Assembly (NCBI GenBank): GCA_948468385.1
Contig: CAOKHZ010000026.1
Span: 1 to 63,580 of the forward strand
Source of the DNA: an uncultured Faecalicatena sp.
GTDB lineage: Bacteria; Bacillota; Clostridia; Lachnospirales; Lachnospiraceae
Direction: 5' to 3'
Length of the DNA stretch: 63,580 nt
Positions 44,964 through 54,101 of the stretch are shown one piece after another (position 1 is the first letter of the stretch; the number at the start of each line of letters is the position of its first letter). A program made the position numbers and the translations under genes. Below the pieces are notes generated by a model, which was not told the DNA's origin, did no database searches, and saw nothing but the letters and a program-made list of their open reading frames with translations.

Positions 44964-45194
44964 ATGGAATTTGAACAATTGTTGAAAATCATTGCGGAAG
45001 TGAAAGAGGACGTGGACATTGAGGAAATCACGCCGGACACGAGGTTCGTGGAAGACTTGGGCGCGGATTCGCTCGACGTGCTTTCCATCGTGGAGATGAT
45101 TGAAAGCGAATTTCAGATTTCGATTGCCGATGACGAACTGATGAAGATTTCTACAGTCCAGGACGCATATGATGCAATCGAGAAATATCTGTAA
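44964..45194 (+). CDS. acpP: Acyl carrier protein
   Basis: The 76-residue acidic protein has the phosphopantetheine site GADSLDVLSIVEMIE with the modified serine in DSLD. AGAAAGGAAGAAAGG precedes the ATG. It carries acyl chains for fatty-acid and phospholipid synthesis and sits between plsX and rnc, as in many Firmicutes. Confidence 0.96.
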   Translation: MEFEQLLKIIAEVKEDVDIEEITPDTRFVEDLGADSLDVLSIVEMIESEFQISIADDELMKISTVQDAYDAIEKYL

Positions 45195-45275
45195 AAGAGG
45201 ATTACCATTTACTCATGTATGGAAGTGACCGTGAATGGTAGTGAACGTCTGACAATCACAAAAGACGATTCGTGG

Positions 45276-45313
45276 AAAAAGCCCGCCAGTGCATAAGTAC
45301 GTCAGGGCTTTTT
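45276..45313 (+). terminator. Terminator between acpP and rnc
   Basis: AAAAAGCCC (45276-45284) pairs with GGGCTTTTT (45305-45313). It splits the classic plsX-acpP / rnc-smc-ftsY cluster into two transcription units. Confidence 0.85.
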
Positions 45314-45379
45314 CCTTTGATGGCGGGCGACGCGTGACGGAAGGTGCCGCGTGGCCTTGAAAATGAAAAGGAGGAAGCG

Positions 45380-46075
45380 ATGAATAGGGATTTACGTGAG
45401 CTGGAGCAGGAAATTGGCTACAAGTTCAAAGATTTTTCACTATTGATTCATGCGATGCGGCACAGTTCGTATATTAATGAAAAGCATTTGCCAAAATCGG
45501 AATGTAACGAGCGGTTGGAGTTTTTGGGGGACGCGGTGTTGGAGTTGGTGTCCAGCGAGTTTTTGTTTCGGGAAAACCCACAGATGCCGGAGGGCGAGCT
45601 GACGAAGACGAGGGCCAGCATGGTGTGCGAGCCGTCCCTGGCGCTTTGTGCACGCGACCTTCATCTGGGAGAATATTTAATCTTGGGCAGGGGAGAGGAC
45701 ACGAGCGGTGGCCGTGAGAGGGATTCCGTCATCTCGGACGCCTGCGAGGCGCTCATAGGGGCGATTTATCTGGACGGTGGTTTTACTAGTGCAAAAGAGT
45801 TCATCCATCGGCATATTTTGTTGGATTTGGAGGATAAGAAGCTCTTCTTCGATAGTAAGACCATTTTGCAGGAAATGGTGCAGGCAGGGGAAAACGAGGC
45901 AATTTCGTACCGATTGGTGAAGGAGGAAGGACCCGAGCACGAAAAAGCGTTTTATGTGGACGTCTTCGTGGGCGGGCGGCGCATGGGGAGCGGGCGCGGC
46001 AGGAGCAAGAAGACGGCGCAACAGCAGGCGGCCTATCACGCGATTTTGCAGATGAAGGAACGCGGGGAAAAGTAA
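45380..46075 (+). CDS. rnc: Ribonuclease III
   Basis: ATG 45380 after AAAAGGAGG gives 231 residues. The RNase III signature NERLEFLGDAVLEL lies near 44-57, the second acidic segment is DACEALIGAIYLDGG, and the C-terminal double-stranded RNA-binding domain spans about 158-228 (KTILQEMVQAGENEAISYRLV...GSGRGRSKKTAQQQAAYHAI). It processes rRNA and double-stranded RNA. smc follows 15 bases later. Confidence 0.96.
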   Translation: MNRDLRELEQEIGYKFKDFSLLIHAMRHSSYINEKHLPKSECNERLEFLGDAVLELVSSEFLFRENPQMPEGELTKTRASMVCEPSLALCARDLHLGEYLILGRGEDTSGGRERDSVISDACEALIGAIYLDGGFTSAKEFIHRHILLDLEDKKLFFDSKTILQEMVQAGENEAISYRLVKEEGPEHEKAFYVDVFVGGRRMGSGRGRSKKTAQQQAAYHAILQMKERGEK

Positions 46076-46090
46076 GACGAGGTTACGATT

Positions 46091-49000
46091 ATGTATTTAA
46101 AGAGCATAGAGGTGCAGGGGTTCAAGTCCTTTGCCAACAAGATAAAATTTGATTTTCACGAGGGCATTACCGGCATCGTCGGGCCAAACGGGAGTGGGAA
46201 GAGCAACGTCGCTGACGCGGTTCGCTGGGTTTTGGGGGAGCAGCGGGTCAAGCAGCTTCGGGGCGGCACCATGCAGGACGTCATTTTTTCCGGGACGGAG
46301 AATCGTAAGCCTTTAAGTTACGCGTCCGTGGCAATTACGCTGAATAACGCCGACCACCAGCTGGCGGTCGATTATGAGGAAGTGACGGTGACGAGGAAGC
46401 TGTATCGCTCAGGGGAAAGTGAATATTTGATCAATGGCGCGGCTTGTCGTTTGAAGGACATCAACGAAATGTTTTACGATACCGGTATCGGAAAAGAGGG
46501 GTACTCCATCATCGGGCAGGGGCAGATTGACAAAATCTTAAGCGGAAAACCCGAGGAGCGGCGCGAGCTTTTTGATGAGGCGGCCGGAATCGTCAAATTT
46601 AAGCGGCGCAAGAACATGTCGCTGAAGAAGTTGGAGGAAGAGCGGCAGAACCTGACCCGCGTCGATGACATTCTTGGCGAGTTGGAGAAGCAGATCGGGC
46701 CGTTGCAGACGCAGTCCGAAGTGGCACGCGAATTTTTGAAGAAGAAGGAAGAGCTAAAAACATATGACATAAACATGTTCTTGTTGGAGACGGAGCGCAT
46801 CAAGGATCAAATCCGGGAAATCGACGGACTTTTGGAAAATGCGACGAAGGAATTAGACGAGGCGAACGTTCGTTATGAGGACATGAAAAAGGAATACGAG
46901 GCCATCGAGGAGGAAGTGGACGGCATCGACTTTTCCATCGAGAAGGCGAAGAGCCAGTTGAACGAGACAACGCTTTTAAAGCAACAGTTGGAGGGACAGA
47001 TTAACGTACTGAAAGAGCAGATTAACACGGTGCGGATGAATGACGAGCATTATGACAACCGTCTAAATTCCATCCATGCCGAGCTGGAAATCAGGGAAAA
47101 CCAGCAAAAGAGCCTGAAAGAGGAGCAACAAGAGGTGCGGCAGAAGCTTTCCGCAGCCAGACAAAACGACCGTCAGGTAAATGAGGCGTTGGTTGAAATT
47201 CAGAGCCGTATCGCCACGCGAACCGCGCGGACGGAGGAGAGCAAGCAGGAGATCATGGACATTTTGAATAATAGGGTGTCCATGAAGGAAAAGATTTCTC
47301 ATTTTACGACTTCAAAGGAGCAGTTTGGAACCCGTCAGGCGGAGCTTGGCAAATTAATCCTGGAAATCGCCAGCGAGGGCGAGCAACAGAACCGCGCGCT
47401 CTCCTCTTACGAGGAGGATTTGCGGAAGATTACGGAAGAGATTGATGGCTATTTGCGCCAGATTAAGGAGACGGAGTCACGGATTGCCGTTTATCAGCAG
47501 GAGATCGCGGCAAAGCAGGAGAACTTGCGGATTGGACAGACCGCATACCACCGCGAGGAATCCCGTTTGGAATCCCTGAAAAACATCACGGAGCGTTATG
47601 ATGGCTACGGGAACAGCATTCGCAAGGTGATGGCTAAAAAGGATAGGGAACCGGGACTTTTGGGCGTGGTGGCCGACATCATCAAGGTGGAAAAGGAGTA
47701 CGAGGTCGCCGTGGAGACGGCACTTGGCGGCAGCATTCAAAACATCGTCACCGACAACGAGGAGACGGCCAAGCACATGATTGGCTATTTGAAACAAAAC
47801 AAGTTGGGGCGGGCGACGTTTTTGCCGCTGACCGCCATGCGGGCAAGCGTGCTGCGTGACGAGGGGGCGCTGCGTGAGCCGGGCGTGATCGGGCTGGCGA
47901 ACAAGCTCGTGCGTGTGGAACCCAGATTCCAGGGGCTTGCCGACCAATTGCTGGGGCGTACCATCGTGGTAGACCACATTGACCACGGGATTGCCATTTC
48001 CAGAAAATATAGGCAGTCGTTGCGTCTGGTCACGTTGGAGGGTGATTTGTTAAGCCCTGGTGGGTCGATGACCGGAGGTGCGTTCAAAAATTCCAGCAAT
48101 TTGTTGAGCCGGCGCAGGGAAATCGAGGAATTGGAAAAGACCACGTTGCAGCTGAAGTCCGAGATGGAGGCGATGGAGGCCGAGGTCAACGAGGCCAAGC
48201 AGCGCAGGGCAGAAGGATATGCAAGGATTGACCAGATTCAACAAGAATTGCGAAAGGCTTCCGTGGTGGAAAATACCGCCAAGATGAACGTGGAACAGAT
48301 TCAGTCCAGGCAGAAGGAACTTTTACTTCGCCAGCAACGTTATAAAAATGAAGAGGCGGATTTGGGAATCCGCATCAAGGAGATTCAGGACAACGAGGAG
48401 TCCATTCAGATGGAACTGGAGACTTCCGAGCGATTGGAGCAAAAGCTGAACGAGGACATTGAACGTCTGCAGACGGAACTTGAGGCCGAGCGCGGGCAGG
48501 AAGCGATTCAGATGAAGCGTTCGGAGGAGGCGCACCTTTCCTGCGCGAGCCTTGAGCAACAAGACGCGTTCATTTTGGAGAACGTGAACCGAATCGCGGA
48601 GGAAATCGCCCGTTTCGAGAGCGAATTGGAAGAACTGGATGAAAGCAAGGGGAACGCTTCCGGGGAGATTCAGGCGAAGGAGCGGGAAATCCAGGAACTG
48701 CGTGACACGATTGAGAACTCGAAGGAATTGTTTGCAGAGATTCAGCAGGAGATTAAAAATCAGGTTGCCAAGCGGGAAGAATTGAACCAGAAACACAAGT
48801 CCTTCCTTGGGAAGCGAGAGGAATTGTCGAAGCACATGTCAGATTTGGACAAGGAATGTTTCCGTTTGAACAGCCGTAAGGAATCTTATGAGGAAGCTTC
48901 GGACAAGCAGATCAATTACATGTGGGAAGAGTACGAATTGACCTACAGCCGGGCAATGGAACTGCGCAATGTGAATTTGACGGATCTTTCTTACATGAAG

Positions 49001-49648
49001 CGGCAGATTCAGGCTTTGAAAGCAGAGATTAAAAAACTGGGCGCGGTCAACGTCAACGCCATTGAGGAATTCAAGAGCGTTTCGGAACGATATGAGTTTT
49101 TGAAGACCCAGCATGACGATTTGGTGGAGGCCGAGGCGACTTTGATTAAGATTATCGAGGAACTCGACGCGGCGATGCGCAAGCAGTTTACCGAGCAGTT
49201 CGCCTTGATTTCCAAGGAATATGACAACGTGTTCCGCCAACTGTTCGGGGGCGGGAAGGGAACCCTTGAGCTGATGGAGGACGAGGACGTTTTGGAGGCG
49301 GGAATCCGCATTATTGCCCAGCCGCCGGGAAAGAAGCTGCAGAACATGATGCAGCTTTCCGGAGGAGAGAAGGCATTGACCGCGATTTCCTTGTTGTTCG
49401 CCATTCAGAACTTGAAGCCGTCGCCGTTCTGCCTGCTTGACGAGATCGAGGCGGCATTGGACGACAGTAACGTGACGCGGTTTGCACAGTATTTACATAA
49501 GCTGACGGCGCACACGCAGTTCATCGTCATTACGCACCGGCGTGGGACGATGACGGCGGCCGACCGGCTATATGGCATCACCATGCAGGAGAAAGGGGTT
49601 TCGACGATGGTGTCGGTCGACCTTTTGGAGGACGAGTTGGAAAAGTGA
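46091..49648 (+). CDS. smc: Chromosome segregation protein SMC
   Basis: The 1185-residue protein has Walker A GPNGSGKSN (32-40), long coiled coils either side of a hinge (about 500-680; YDGYGNSIRKVMAKKDREPGLLGVVADII, GGSMTGGAF), and the C-terminal signature LSGGEKALTAISLLFAIQNLKPSPFCLLDEIEAALDD. It forms the core of the condensin complex with ScpA and ScpB. Its place between rnc and ftsY is standard. Confidence 0.98.
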   Translation: MYLKSIEVQGFKSFANKIKFDFHEGITGIVGPNGSGKSNVADAVRWVLGEQRVKQLRGGTMQDVIFSGTENRKPLSYASVAITLNNADHQLAVDYEEVTVTRKLYRSGESEYLINGAACRLKDINEMFYDTGIGKEGYSIIGQGQIDKILSGKPEERRELFDEAAGIVKFKRRKNMSLKKLEEERQNLTRVDDILGELEKQIGPLQTQSEVAREFLKKKEELKTYDINMFLLETERIKDQIREIDGLLENATKELDEANVRYEDMKKEYEAIEEEVDGIDFSIEKAKSQLNETTLLKQQLEGQINVLKEQINTVRMNDEHYDNRLNSIHAELEIRENQQKSLKEEQQEVRQKLSAARQNDRQVNEALVEIQSRIATRTARTEESKQEIMDILNNRVSMKEKISHFTTSKEQFGTRQAELGKLILEIASEGEQQNRALSSYEEDLRKITEEIDGYLRQIKETESRIAVYQQEIAAKQENLRIGQTAYHREESRLESLKNITERYDGYGNSIRKVMAKKDREPGLLGVVADIIKVEKEYEVAVETALGGSIQNIVTDNEETAKHMIGYLKQNKLGRATFLPLTAMRASVLRDEGALREPGVIGLANKLVRVEPRFQGLADQLLGRTIVVDHIDHGIAISRKYRQSLRLVTLEGDLLSPGGSMTGGAFKNSSNLLSRRREIEELEKTTLQLKSEMEAMEAEVNEAKQRRAEGYARIDQIQQELRKASVVENTAKMNVEQIQSRQKELLLRQQRYKNEEADLGIRIKEIQDNEESIQMELETSERLEQKLNEDIERLQTELEAERGQEAIQMKRSEEAHLSCASLEQQDAFILENVNRIAEEIARFESELEELDESKGNASGEIQAKEREIQELRDTIENSKELFAEIQQEIKNQVAKREELNQKHKSFLGKREELSKHMSDLDKECFRLNSRKESYEEASDKQINYMWEEYELTYSRAMELRNVNLTDLSYMKRQIQALKAEIKKLGAVNVNAIEEFKSVSERYEFLKTQHDDLVEAEATLIKIIEELDAAMRKQFTEQFALISKEYDNVFRQLFGGGKGTLELMEDEDVLEAGIRIIAQPPGKKLQNMMQLSGGEKALTAISLLFAIQNLKPSPFCLLDEIEAALDDSNVTRFAQYLHKLTAHTQFIVITHRRGTMTAADRLYGITMQEKGVSTMVSVDLLEDELEK

Positions 49649-49730
49649 ATTACCCCGCAGCAAGCAGCGGGGCATATGTGCGGCGAAGCAGTCGCGAATA
49701 GTAAGGGAACGCTGAAAGTGATGGAGGTGA

Positions 49731-50867
49731 ATGACGTTGGGAGAAGAAAAACAAGGCTTTTTTAAACGTTTGGTATCAGGCCTGACGAAGACGAGGGATA
49801 ACATCGTGTCCGGCATGGACGGGATTTTCTTCGGGTTTTCCGAGATTGACGAGGACTTTTATGATGAATTGGAGGAAGTCCTTATCATGGGCGACTTGGG
49901 AGTGCACACGACGGAGGAAATTCTGGATGATTTAAGAGAGAAGGTAAAGGCGGAGCACATTAAGAAGCCGTCGGACTGCCGTCAGGTTCTGATTGACAGC
50001 ATCCGGGAACAGATGGACGTGGGAGAGACGGCCTATGAATTCGAGGATAGGCAGTCGGTCGTCTTTGTGATCGGGGTCAACGGGGTCGGCAAGACGACCA
50101 CGATTGGCAAGCTGGCCGGAAAATTTCGGGCGCGGCATAAAAAGGTGCTTTTGGCCGCAGCAGACACGTTTCGCGCGGCGGCCGGGGAGCAGTTGAAGGA
50201 GTGGGCGAACCGGGCGCAGGTGGACATGATTGGCGGTCAGGAGGGCGCAGACCCGGCCGCGGTGGTGTTTGACGCGGTTGCCGCCGCCAAGGCGAGGCAT
50301 GTGGACATTTTGCTCTGTGATACGGCGGGCCGTCTGCACAATAAAAAGAATCTGATGGAAGAATTGAAGAAAATCAACCGTGTCATCGAGCGGGAATACC
50401 CGGAAGCTTATCGGGAGACGTTGGTCGTTTTGGACGCGACGACCGGACAGAATGCATTGGCGCAGGCCAGGGAATTTAACGAGGTGGCGGAGATTACCGG
50501 CGTGATTTTGACGAAGATGGACGGGACGGCCAAGGGCGGCATCGCGGTGGCGATTCAGGCGGAACTTGGAATCCCGGTGAAATATATCGGGGTCGGCGAG
50601 AAACTCGAGGATTTGCAGAAGTTTGACGCGGACGAATTCGTAAACGCCCTCTTTTATCGGGAAGAGGATGCGGAAGAAGATGATCCGGATGACGATGGCT
50701 GGGAGGAGGATGAGCCGGGTGCGGACGAGACGGAAGACGAATGGGATAACGATGCGGATGGCGAGTGGGACGAAGAGGACTCGGATGACGACATGGATGT
50801 GGACGAGTGGGATGACGAGTTCGACGAGCTGGACTTGGATGATTCCGAAGACTGGGAAGAAGTATGA
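49731..50867 (+). CDS. ftsY: Signal recognition particle receptor FtsY with an acidic C-terminal tail
   Basis: The N-domain and GTPase occupy residues 1-309: P-loop GVNGVGKTT (115-123), DTFRAAAGEQL, DTAGRLHNKKNLMEELKK, TKMDGTAKGG and the family ending GVGEKLEDLQKFDADEFVNALF. The usual protein would stop there. Instead 69 residues follow (310-378), with 45 Asp/Glu, five Trp, only one basic residue, and no predicted fold. The ATG at 49731 is only three bases from GGAGG, whereas TTG 49737 has ideal spacing and may be the true start. It targets ribosome-SRP complexes to the membrane. The stop overlaps the next gene by four bases. Confidence 0.93.
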   Translation: MTLGEEKQGFFKRLVSGLTKTRDNIVSGMDGIFFGFSEIDEDFYDELEEVLIMGDLGVHTTEEILDDLREKVKAEHIKKPSDCRQVLIDSIREQMDVGETAYEFEDRQSVVFVIGVNGVGKTTTIGKLAGKFRARHKKVLLAAADTFRAAAGEQLKEWANRAQVDMIGGQEGADPAAVVFDAVAAAKARHVDILLCDTAGRLHNKKNLMEELKKINRVIEREYPEAYRETLVVLDATTGQNALAQAREFNEVAEITGVILTKMDGTAKGGIAVAIQAELGIPVKYIGVGEKLEDLQKFDADEFVNALFYREEDAEEDDPDDDGWEEDEPGADETEDEWDNDADGEWDEEDSDDDMDVDEWDDEFDELDLDDSEDWEEV

Positions 50868-51532
50868 ATGATAATATTACGCCTTTGGCGGCGAACGAAT
50901 ATGACAAAAAGATAAATAATACGATTCCTTATTATCAGGAGTTTTATAATCAAACCTTGGATATCGTTGAACAGTGTGATTTCGGTCATGTGAAATGGTT
51001 AGATTTGGGATGTGGAACGGGAAATCTGGAAGAATTGGCTCTTCAAAGATTTCCCAATATCCATTTTACACTTGTTGACCCGTCCGAAAGAATGCTTGAA
51101 CAGGCAAAAGAAAAATTGAAGGATAATTCCATACAATATCTTTGTGCGGATTCCGCTTCAATTCCATTTACGAATTGCTTTGACGTAGTTACTGCAATCT
51201 TGTCTCACCATTATATGCGGGAAGAGGAACGAAGAAAAGCAACAAAATGCGTGTACCGGGCCTTAAAGGACGGAGGGATTTATATTTGCTTTGAAAATGT
51301 AATCCCGGAAGATGAAGAAATCAAAAGGTTCGAACTTTTAAGGTGGGAAAACTATCAGCAAATACATGGTAAAACGAAAGAAGAAGCAAAAGCGCATACT
51401 GCCAGATGCGGGGTTCATTATTTTCCGTTGACGGTGAATCAGCATATGGAATTGCTGAAAGAGATGGAATTCCGTAAAATCCATGTATTTTGGTATAGTT
51501 ATATGCAGATGGGGATTTACGGGATAAAGTAG
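50864..51532 (+). CDS. Class I SAM-dependent methyltransferase
   Basis: The 222-residue protein has motif I WLDLGCGTGNLEE (about 45-57), an acidic residue in FTLVDPSERML, the post-motif CADSASIPF and DVVTAILSHHYM. ATG overlaps the ftsY stop (ATGA), giving translational coupling. Its A+T content is higher than that of ftsY, so it may be a later addition to the operon. Substrate unknown. Confidence 0.88.
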   Translation: MNDNITPLAANEYDKKINNTIPYYQEFYNQTLDIVEQCDFGHVKWLDLGCGTGNLEELALQRFPNIHFTLVDPSERMLEQAKEKLKDNSIQYLCADSASIPFTNCFDVVTAILSHHYMREEERRKATKCVYRALKDGGIYICFENVIPEDEEIKRFELLRWENYQQIHGKTKEEAKAHTARCGVHYFPLTVNQHMELLKEMEFRKIHVFWYSYMQMGIYGIK

Positions 51533-51619
51533 ATATTTTGTTTTGCATTTGTTTATAATTCGGCACCGCGTCGCGTCAGCGTGGGCTGGACAGTAGCTGC
51601 ATTTGTGGATATAAAGAAG

Positions 51620-51662
51620 CTGTAAAATATTAAGTTGAATTTTACAGTTTTTTACGTATAAT
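51620..51662 (+). promoter_or_regulatory. Terminator with an overlapping promoter
   Basis: CTGTAAAAT (51620-51628) pairs with ATTTTACAG (51639-51647), followed by T6: a terminator for the ftsY-methyltransferase unit. The -35 box TTGAAT (51635-51640) lies in the hairpin loop, 16 bases from TATAAT (51657-51662), the promoter of the antitoxin-like gene. Confidence 0.75.
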
Positions 51663-51697
51663 ATATGGTAGATAAGAAATTGCAGAGGAGGATGAAT

Positions 51698-51952
51698 ATG
51701 CCTAATATTTTACCTATATCCGATTTGAGAAATTATAATGAAGTATTGAAAAATTGTCAGGTAGGAGAGCCAGTGTTTTTGACTAAGAATGGCAGGGGAA
51801 GATTTGTTGTGCTTGATATCGAAGATTATGAAAAAGATAGGGCGGAGAGAAAACTTTTAATGAAATTGCAGGAAGCGGAGGATGCTGTCAAGGAAGGGAA
51901 AGGCTGGCTTAGCCTGGATGAGCTGAAAGTGGCCATGGGGGATTTTGATTGA
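51698..51952 (+). CDS. Phd/YefM-type antitoxin (no toxin gene adjacent)
   Basis: ATG 51698 (MPNILPISDLRNYNEVL) after GAGGAGGAT gives 84 residues with the Phd/YefM N-terminal DNA-binding fold (PISDLRNYNEVLKNCQVGEPVFLTKNGRGRFVVLDIEDYEK). Such proteins normally precede a RelE/ParE-like toxin gene; here the next gene, 30 bases on, is ilvA. It may be a solitary antitoxin acting in trans, or a repressor of its own unit, which could include ilvA. Confidence 0.85.
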   Translation: MPNILPISDLRNYNEVLKNCQVGEPVFLTKNGRGRFVVLDIEDYEKDRAERKLLMKLQEAEDAVKEGKGWLSLDELKVAMGDFD

Positions 51953-51982
51953 TTGGATAAAGCGGAAGAGGAGGAATGGAAG

Positions 51983-53200
51983 ATGGAAACGTTGACGTTG
52001 GAAAAGTTTGAAGAGGCGAGTGAAGTCGTAAAGAAAGTGACGAACGAGACGAAGTTGATTCGTAGTAATTACCTCAGCGAGCAGACCGGGGCGAAGGTCT
52101 ATTTGAAGCCGGAGAATATGCAGCATACGGGCGCGTACAAGCTAAGGGGTGCCTATTATAAAATCAGTACGCTTACTGAGGAGGAACGTGCACGCGGGCT
52201 GGTGGCGGCATCAGCCGGCAACCATGCGCAGGGTGTGGCTTACGCGGCAAGGGCGTTTGGCTGCAAGGCAACGGTGGTGATGCCGGAAGGCACGCCGCTT
52301 ATCAAGGTGAACCGTACCAAGAATTACGGCGCGGAGGTCATTTTGTATGGCGAAGGCTATGACGAGGCTTGCAGGTACGCCTTGCAGCTGGCAGAAGAAA
52401 GAGGTTGTACGTTTATTCATCCGTTCAATGATTTGGATGTCGTGACGGGACAAGGAACCATTGCCATGGAAATCATCCAGGAATTGCCGACGGTGGATTA
52501 TATATTCGTGCCGGTCGGAGGCGGCGGATTGTTGACCGGCGTGGCAACGCTGGCCAAGATGCTGAATCCCAAAATCAAAGTCGTCGGCGTGGAGCCGATA
52601 GAGGCCGCGAGCATGTCCGCCGCCCTAGCCGCCGGGGAAGTGGTGGAACTGGAATCTGCCAACACGATTGCCGATGGCACGGCAGTGCGGGCCGTGGGCG
52701 ACAAGTTGCTCCCATATGTGCAGCAGAACGTGGACAGCGTGCTGTTGGTGGACGATGACGAGTTGATCGGGGTCTTTCTGGACTTGGTGGAAAATCACAA
52801 GATGGTGGTGGAAAATTCGGGAATGCTGACGGTGGCGGCGTTAAAGCAGATGGACTTGAGGGGCAAAAAGGTGGTCTGCGTCTTAAGCGGCGGAAACATG
52901 GACGTGATTACGATGTCCTCCGTGGTGCAACATGGATTGATTCGTCGAGACCGCATTTTCTCCGTGTCGGTGCTTTTGCCGGACAAGCCGGGCGAATTGC
53001 AACGGGTGGCGGCCTGCATCGCGGAGGAAAAGGGAAACGTCATCAAGCTGGAGCATAATCAGTTTGTCAGCACCAACCGAAATGCGGCGGTGGAATTGAA
53101 AATCACGATGGAGGCGTTCGGGACGGAGCACAAGAACCGGATACTGGACGAGTTGGAAAAGGCGGGATTTCGACCGAAACAGATCAGCACGATGCTGTGA
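51983..53200 (+). CDS. ilvA: Threonine ammonia-lyase (threonine dehydratase)
   Basis: ATG 51983 after GAGGAGGAAT gives 405 residues. The PLP-binding lysine is in NMQHTGAYKLRGA, the phosphate-binding glycine loop is PVGGGGLLTG, and a C-terminal ACT-like domain begins near 325 (FSVSVLLPDKPGELQRVAACIAEEKGNVI). It deaminates threonine to 2-oxobutyrate. The short single ACT domain is the TdcB-like clostridial form, which may be catabolic or biosynthetic. Confidence 0.93.
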   Translation: METLTLEKFEEASEVVKKVTNETKLIRSNYLSEQTGAKVYLKPENMQHTGAYKLRGAYYKISTLTEEERARGLVAASAGNHAQGVAYAARAFGCKATVVMPEGTPLIKVNRTKNYGAEVILYGEGYDEACRYALQLAEERGCTFIHPFNDLDVVTGQGTIAMEIIQELPTVDYIFVPVGGGGLLTGVATLAKMLNPKIKVVGVEPIEAASMSAALAAGEVVELESANTIADGTAVRAVGDKLLPYVQQNVDSVLLVDDDELIGVFLDLVENHKMVVENSGMLTVAALKQMDLRGKKVVCVLSGGNMDVITMSSVVQHGLIRRDRIFSVSVLLPDKPGELQRVAACIAEEKGNVIKLEHNQFVSTNRNAAVELKITMEAFGTEHKNRILDELEKAGFRPKQISTML

Positions 53201-53219
53201 CGACGGATTTGTGAGGGGG

Positions 53220-53251
53220 CTTTGGATGAGCGGCGTGCCGCTTATCCAAAG
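53220..53251 (+). terminator. Strong hairpin after ilvA
   Basis: CTTTGGATGAGCGGC (53220-53234) pairs with GCCGCTTATCCAAAG (53237-53251) with one G-T pair and a two-base loop. No T-run follows, so it may end transcription weakly or protect the ilvA mRNA 3' end. Confidence 0.6.
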
Positions 53252-53269
53252 AAAAGACGAGGTGTGAAC

Positions 53270-54010
53270 ATGGGTGATTCTATGAATAATGGGTTTTTAG
53301 ATTTTCTACTGGAGAGATTCAAAATAGAAAGAGAAAAGTTTGATCGATCTGGAGTATATGCATATACACAGCGTTTGCTTGCGTATAACTCAAACAGGAT
53401 TGAAGGGAGCACGCTCACAGAAGAGCAAACAGCCTCATTGTTTGATCATGGAACACTTCCCAAGTCTGATGATTATTATAGGGCGAAAGACGTGGAGGAA
53501 ATGAACGGGCATTTTTTGATGTTTAATAAAATGCTCGATACAATACATGAACCGTTGACCGGGGAACTGATAAAAGAATTCCACTATGAATTAAAGTCAG
53601 GAGTATTTGAAGATCGTGCAAATGGGTATGCGATTGGTGATTATAAGCAACGTCCGAACATGATTGGAATGTATCAAACTGTAAGACCGGAAAATGTGAA
53701 ACAAGAGATGAATACACTCTTGGAATGGTATTTCGAACAGGAGCGAAGTCTTGGCGTCTTGGCGGAATTTCATGCGAGATACGAGAGCATTCATCCATTT
53801 CAAGACGGGAATGGTAGAACCGGTAGACTGATTCTTTTTAGAGAATGCCTGAAAAATGGAATGATACCGATTGTGATTGAGGACACAAATAGAAAGGCGT
53901 ATTTGGAGTCATTGAAAGAATATCGGGAGGAGAAGAAGCTGTTTCAGTTGATTCGACTTTTTGAGGAAGAACAAAGGTTTTATTTGGAAAAGTGTAGGTA
54001 TTTTATGTGA
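53270..54010 (+). CDS. Fic-domain AMP-transferase-like protein with built-in inhibitory motif
   Basis: ATG 53270 after GAGGTG gives 246 residues. The active-site loop HPFQDGNGRTGR matches the Fic consensus HxFx(D/E)GNGRxxR exactly. Near residue 40 the N-terminal helix has SNRIEG, the (S/T)xxxE(G/N) inhibitory motif whose glutamate blocks ATP binding, so this is a class II, self-inhibited Fic protein. It probably attaches AMP to a target protein. It is A+T-rich and stands alone, features of an acquired gene. Confidence 0.9.
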   Translation: MGDSMNNGFLDFLLERFKIEREKFDRSGVYAYTQRLLAYNSNRIEGSTLTEEQTASLFDHGTLPKSDDYYRAKDVEEMNGHFLMFNKMLDTIHEPLTGELIKEFHYELKSGVFEDRANGYAIGDYKQRPNMIGMYQTVRPENVKQEMNTLLEWYFEQERSLGVLAEFHARYESIHPFQDGNGRTGRLILFRECLKNGMIPIVIEDTNRKAYLESLKEYREEKKLFQLIRLFEEEQRFYLEKCRYFM

Positions 54011-54070
54011 GATTTCAAGAAAAAAGTGATTCATTCATTTCAATAAATGACATCGTAACGGAAAATAGGA

Positions 54071-54100
54071 GCCTTGGAGATTCATTCCCCAAGGCTTTTG
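54071..54100 (+). terminator. Terminator after fic
   Basis: GCCTTGG (54071-54077) pairs with CCAAGGC (54089-54095), followed by TTTTGTTT. The structured repeat element begins immediately after this T-rich stretch. Confidence 0.8.
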
Positions 54101-54101
54101 T

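Noticed and set aside
49653-49672. CCCCGC...GCGGGG hairpin between smc and ftsY as a terminator
   Set aside because: It is short, lacks a T-run, and the genes are normally co-transcribed; it is noted only as a small hairpin.
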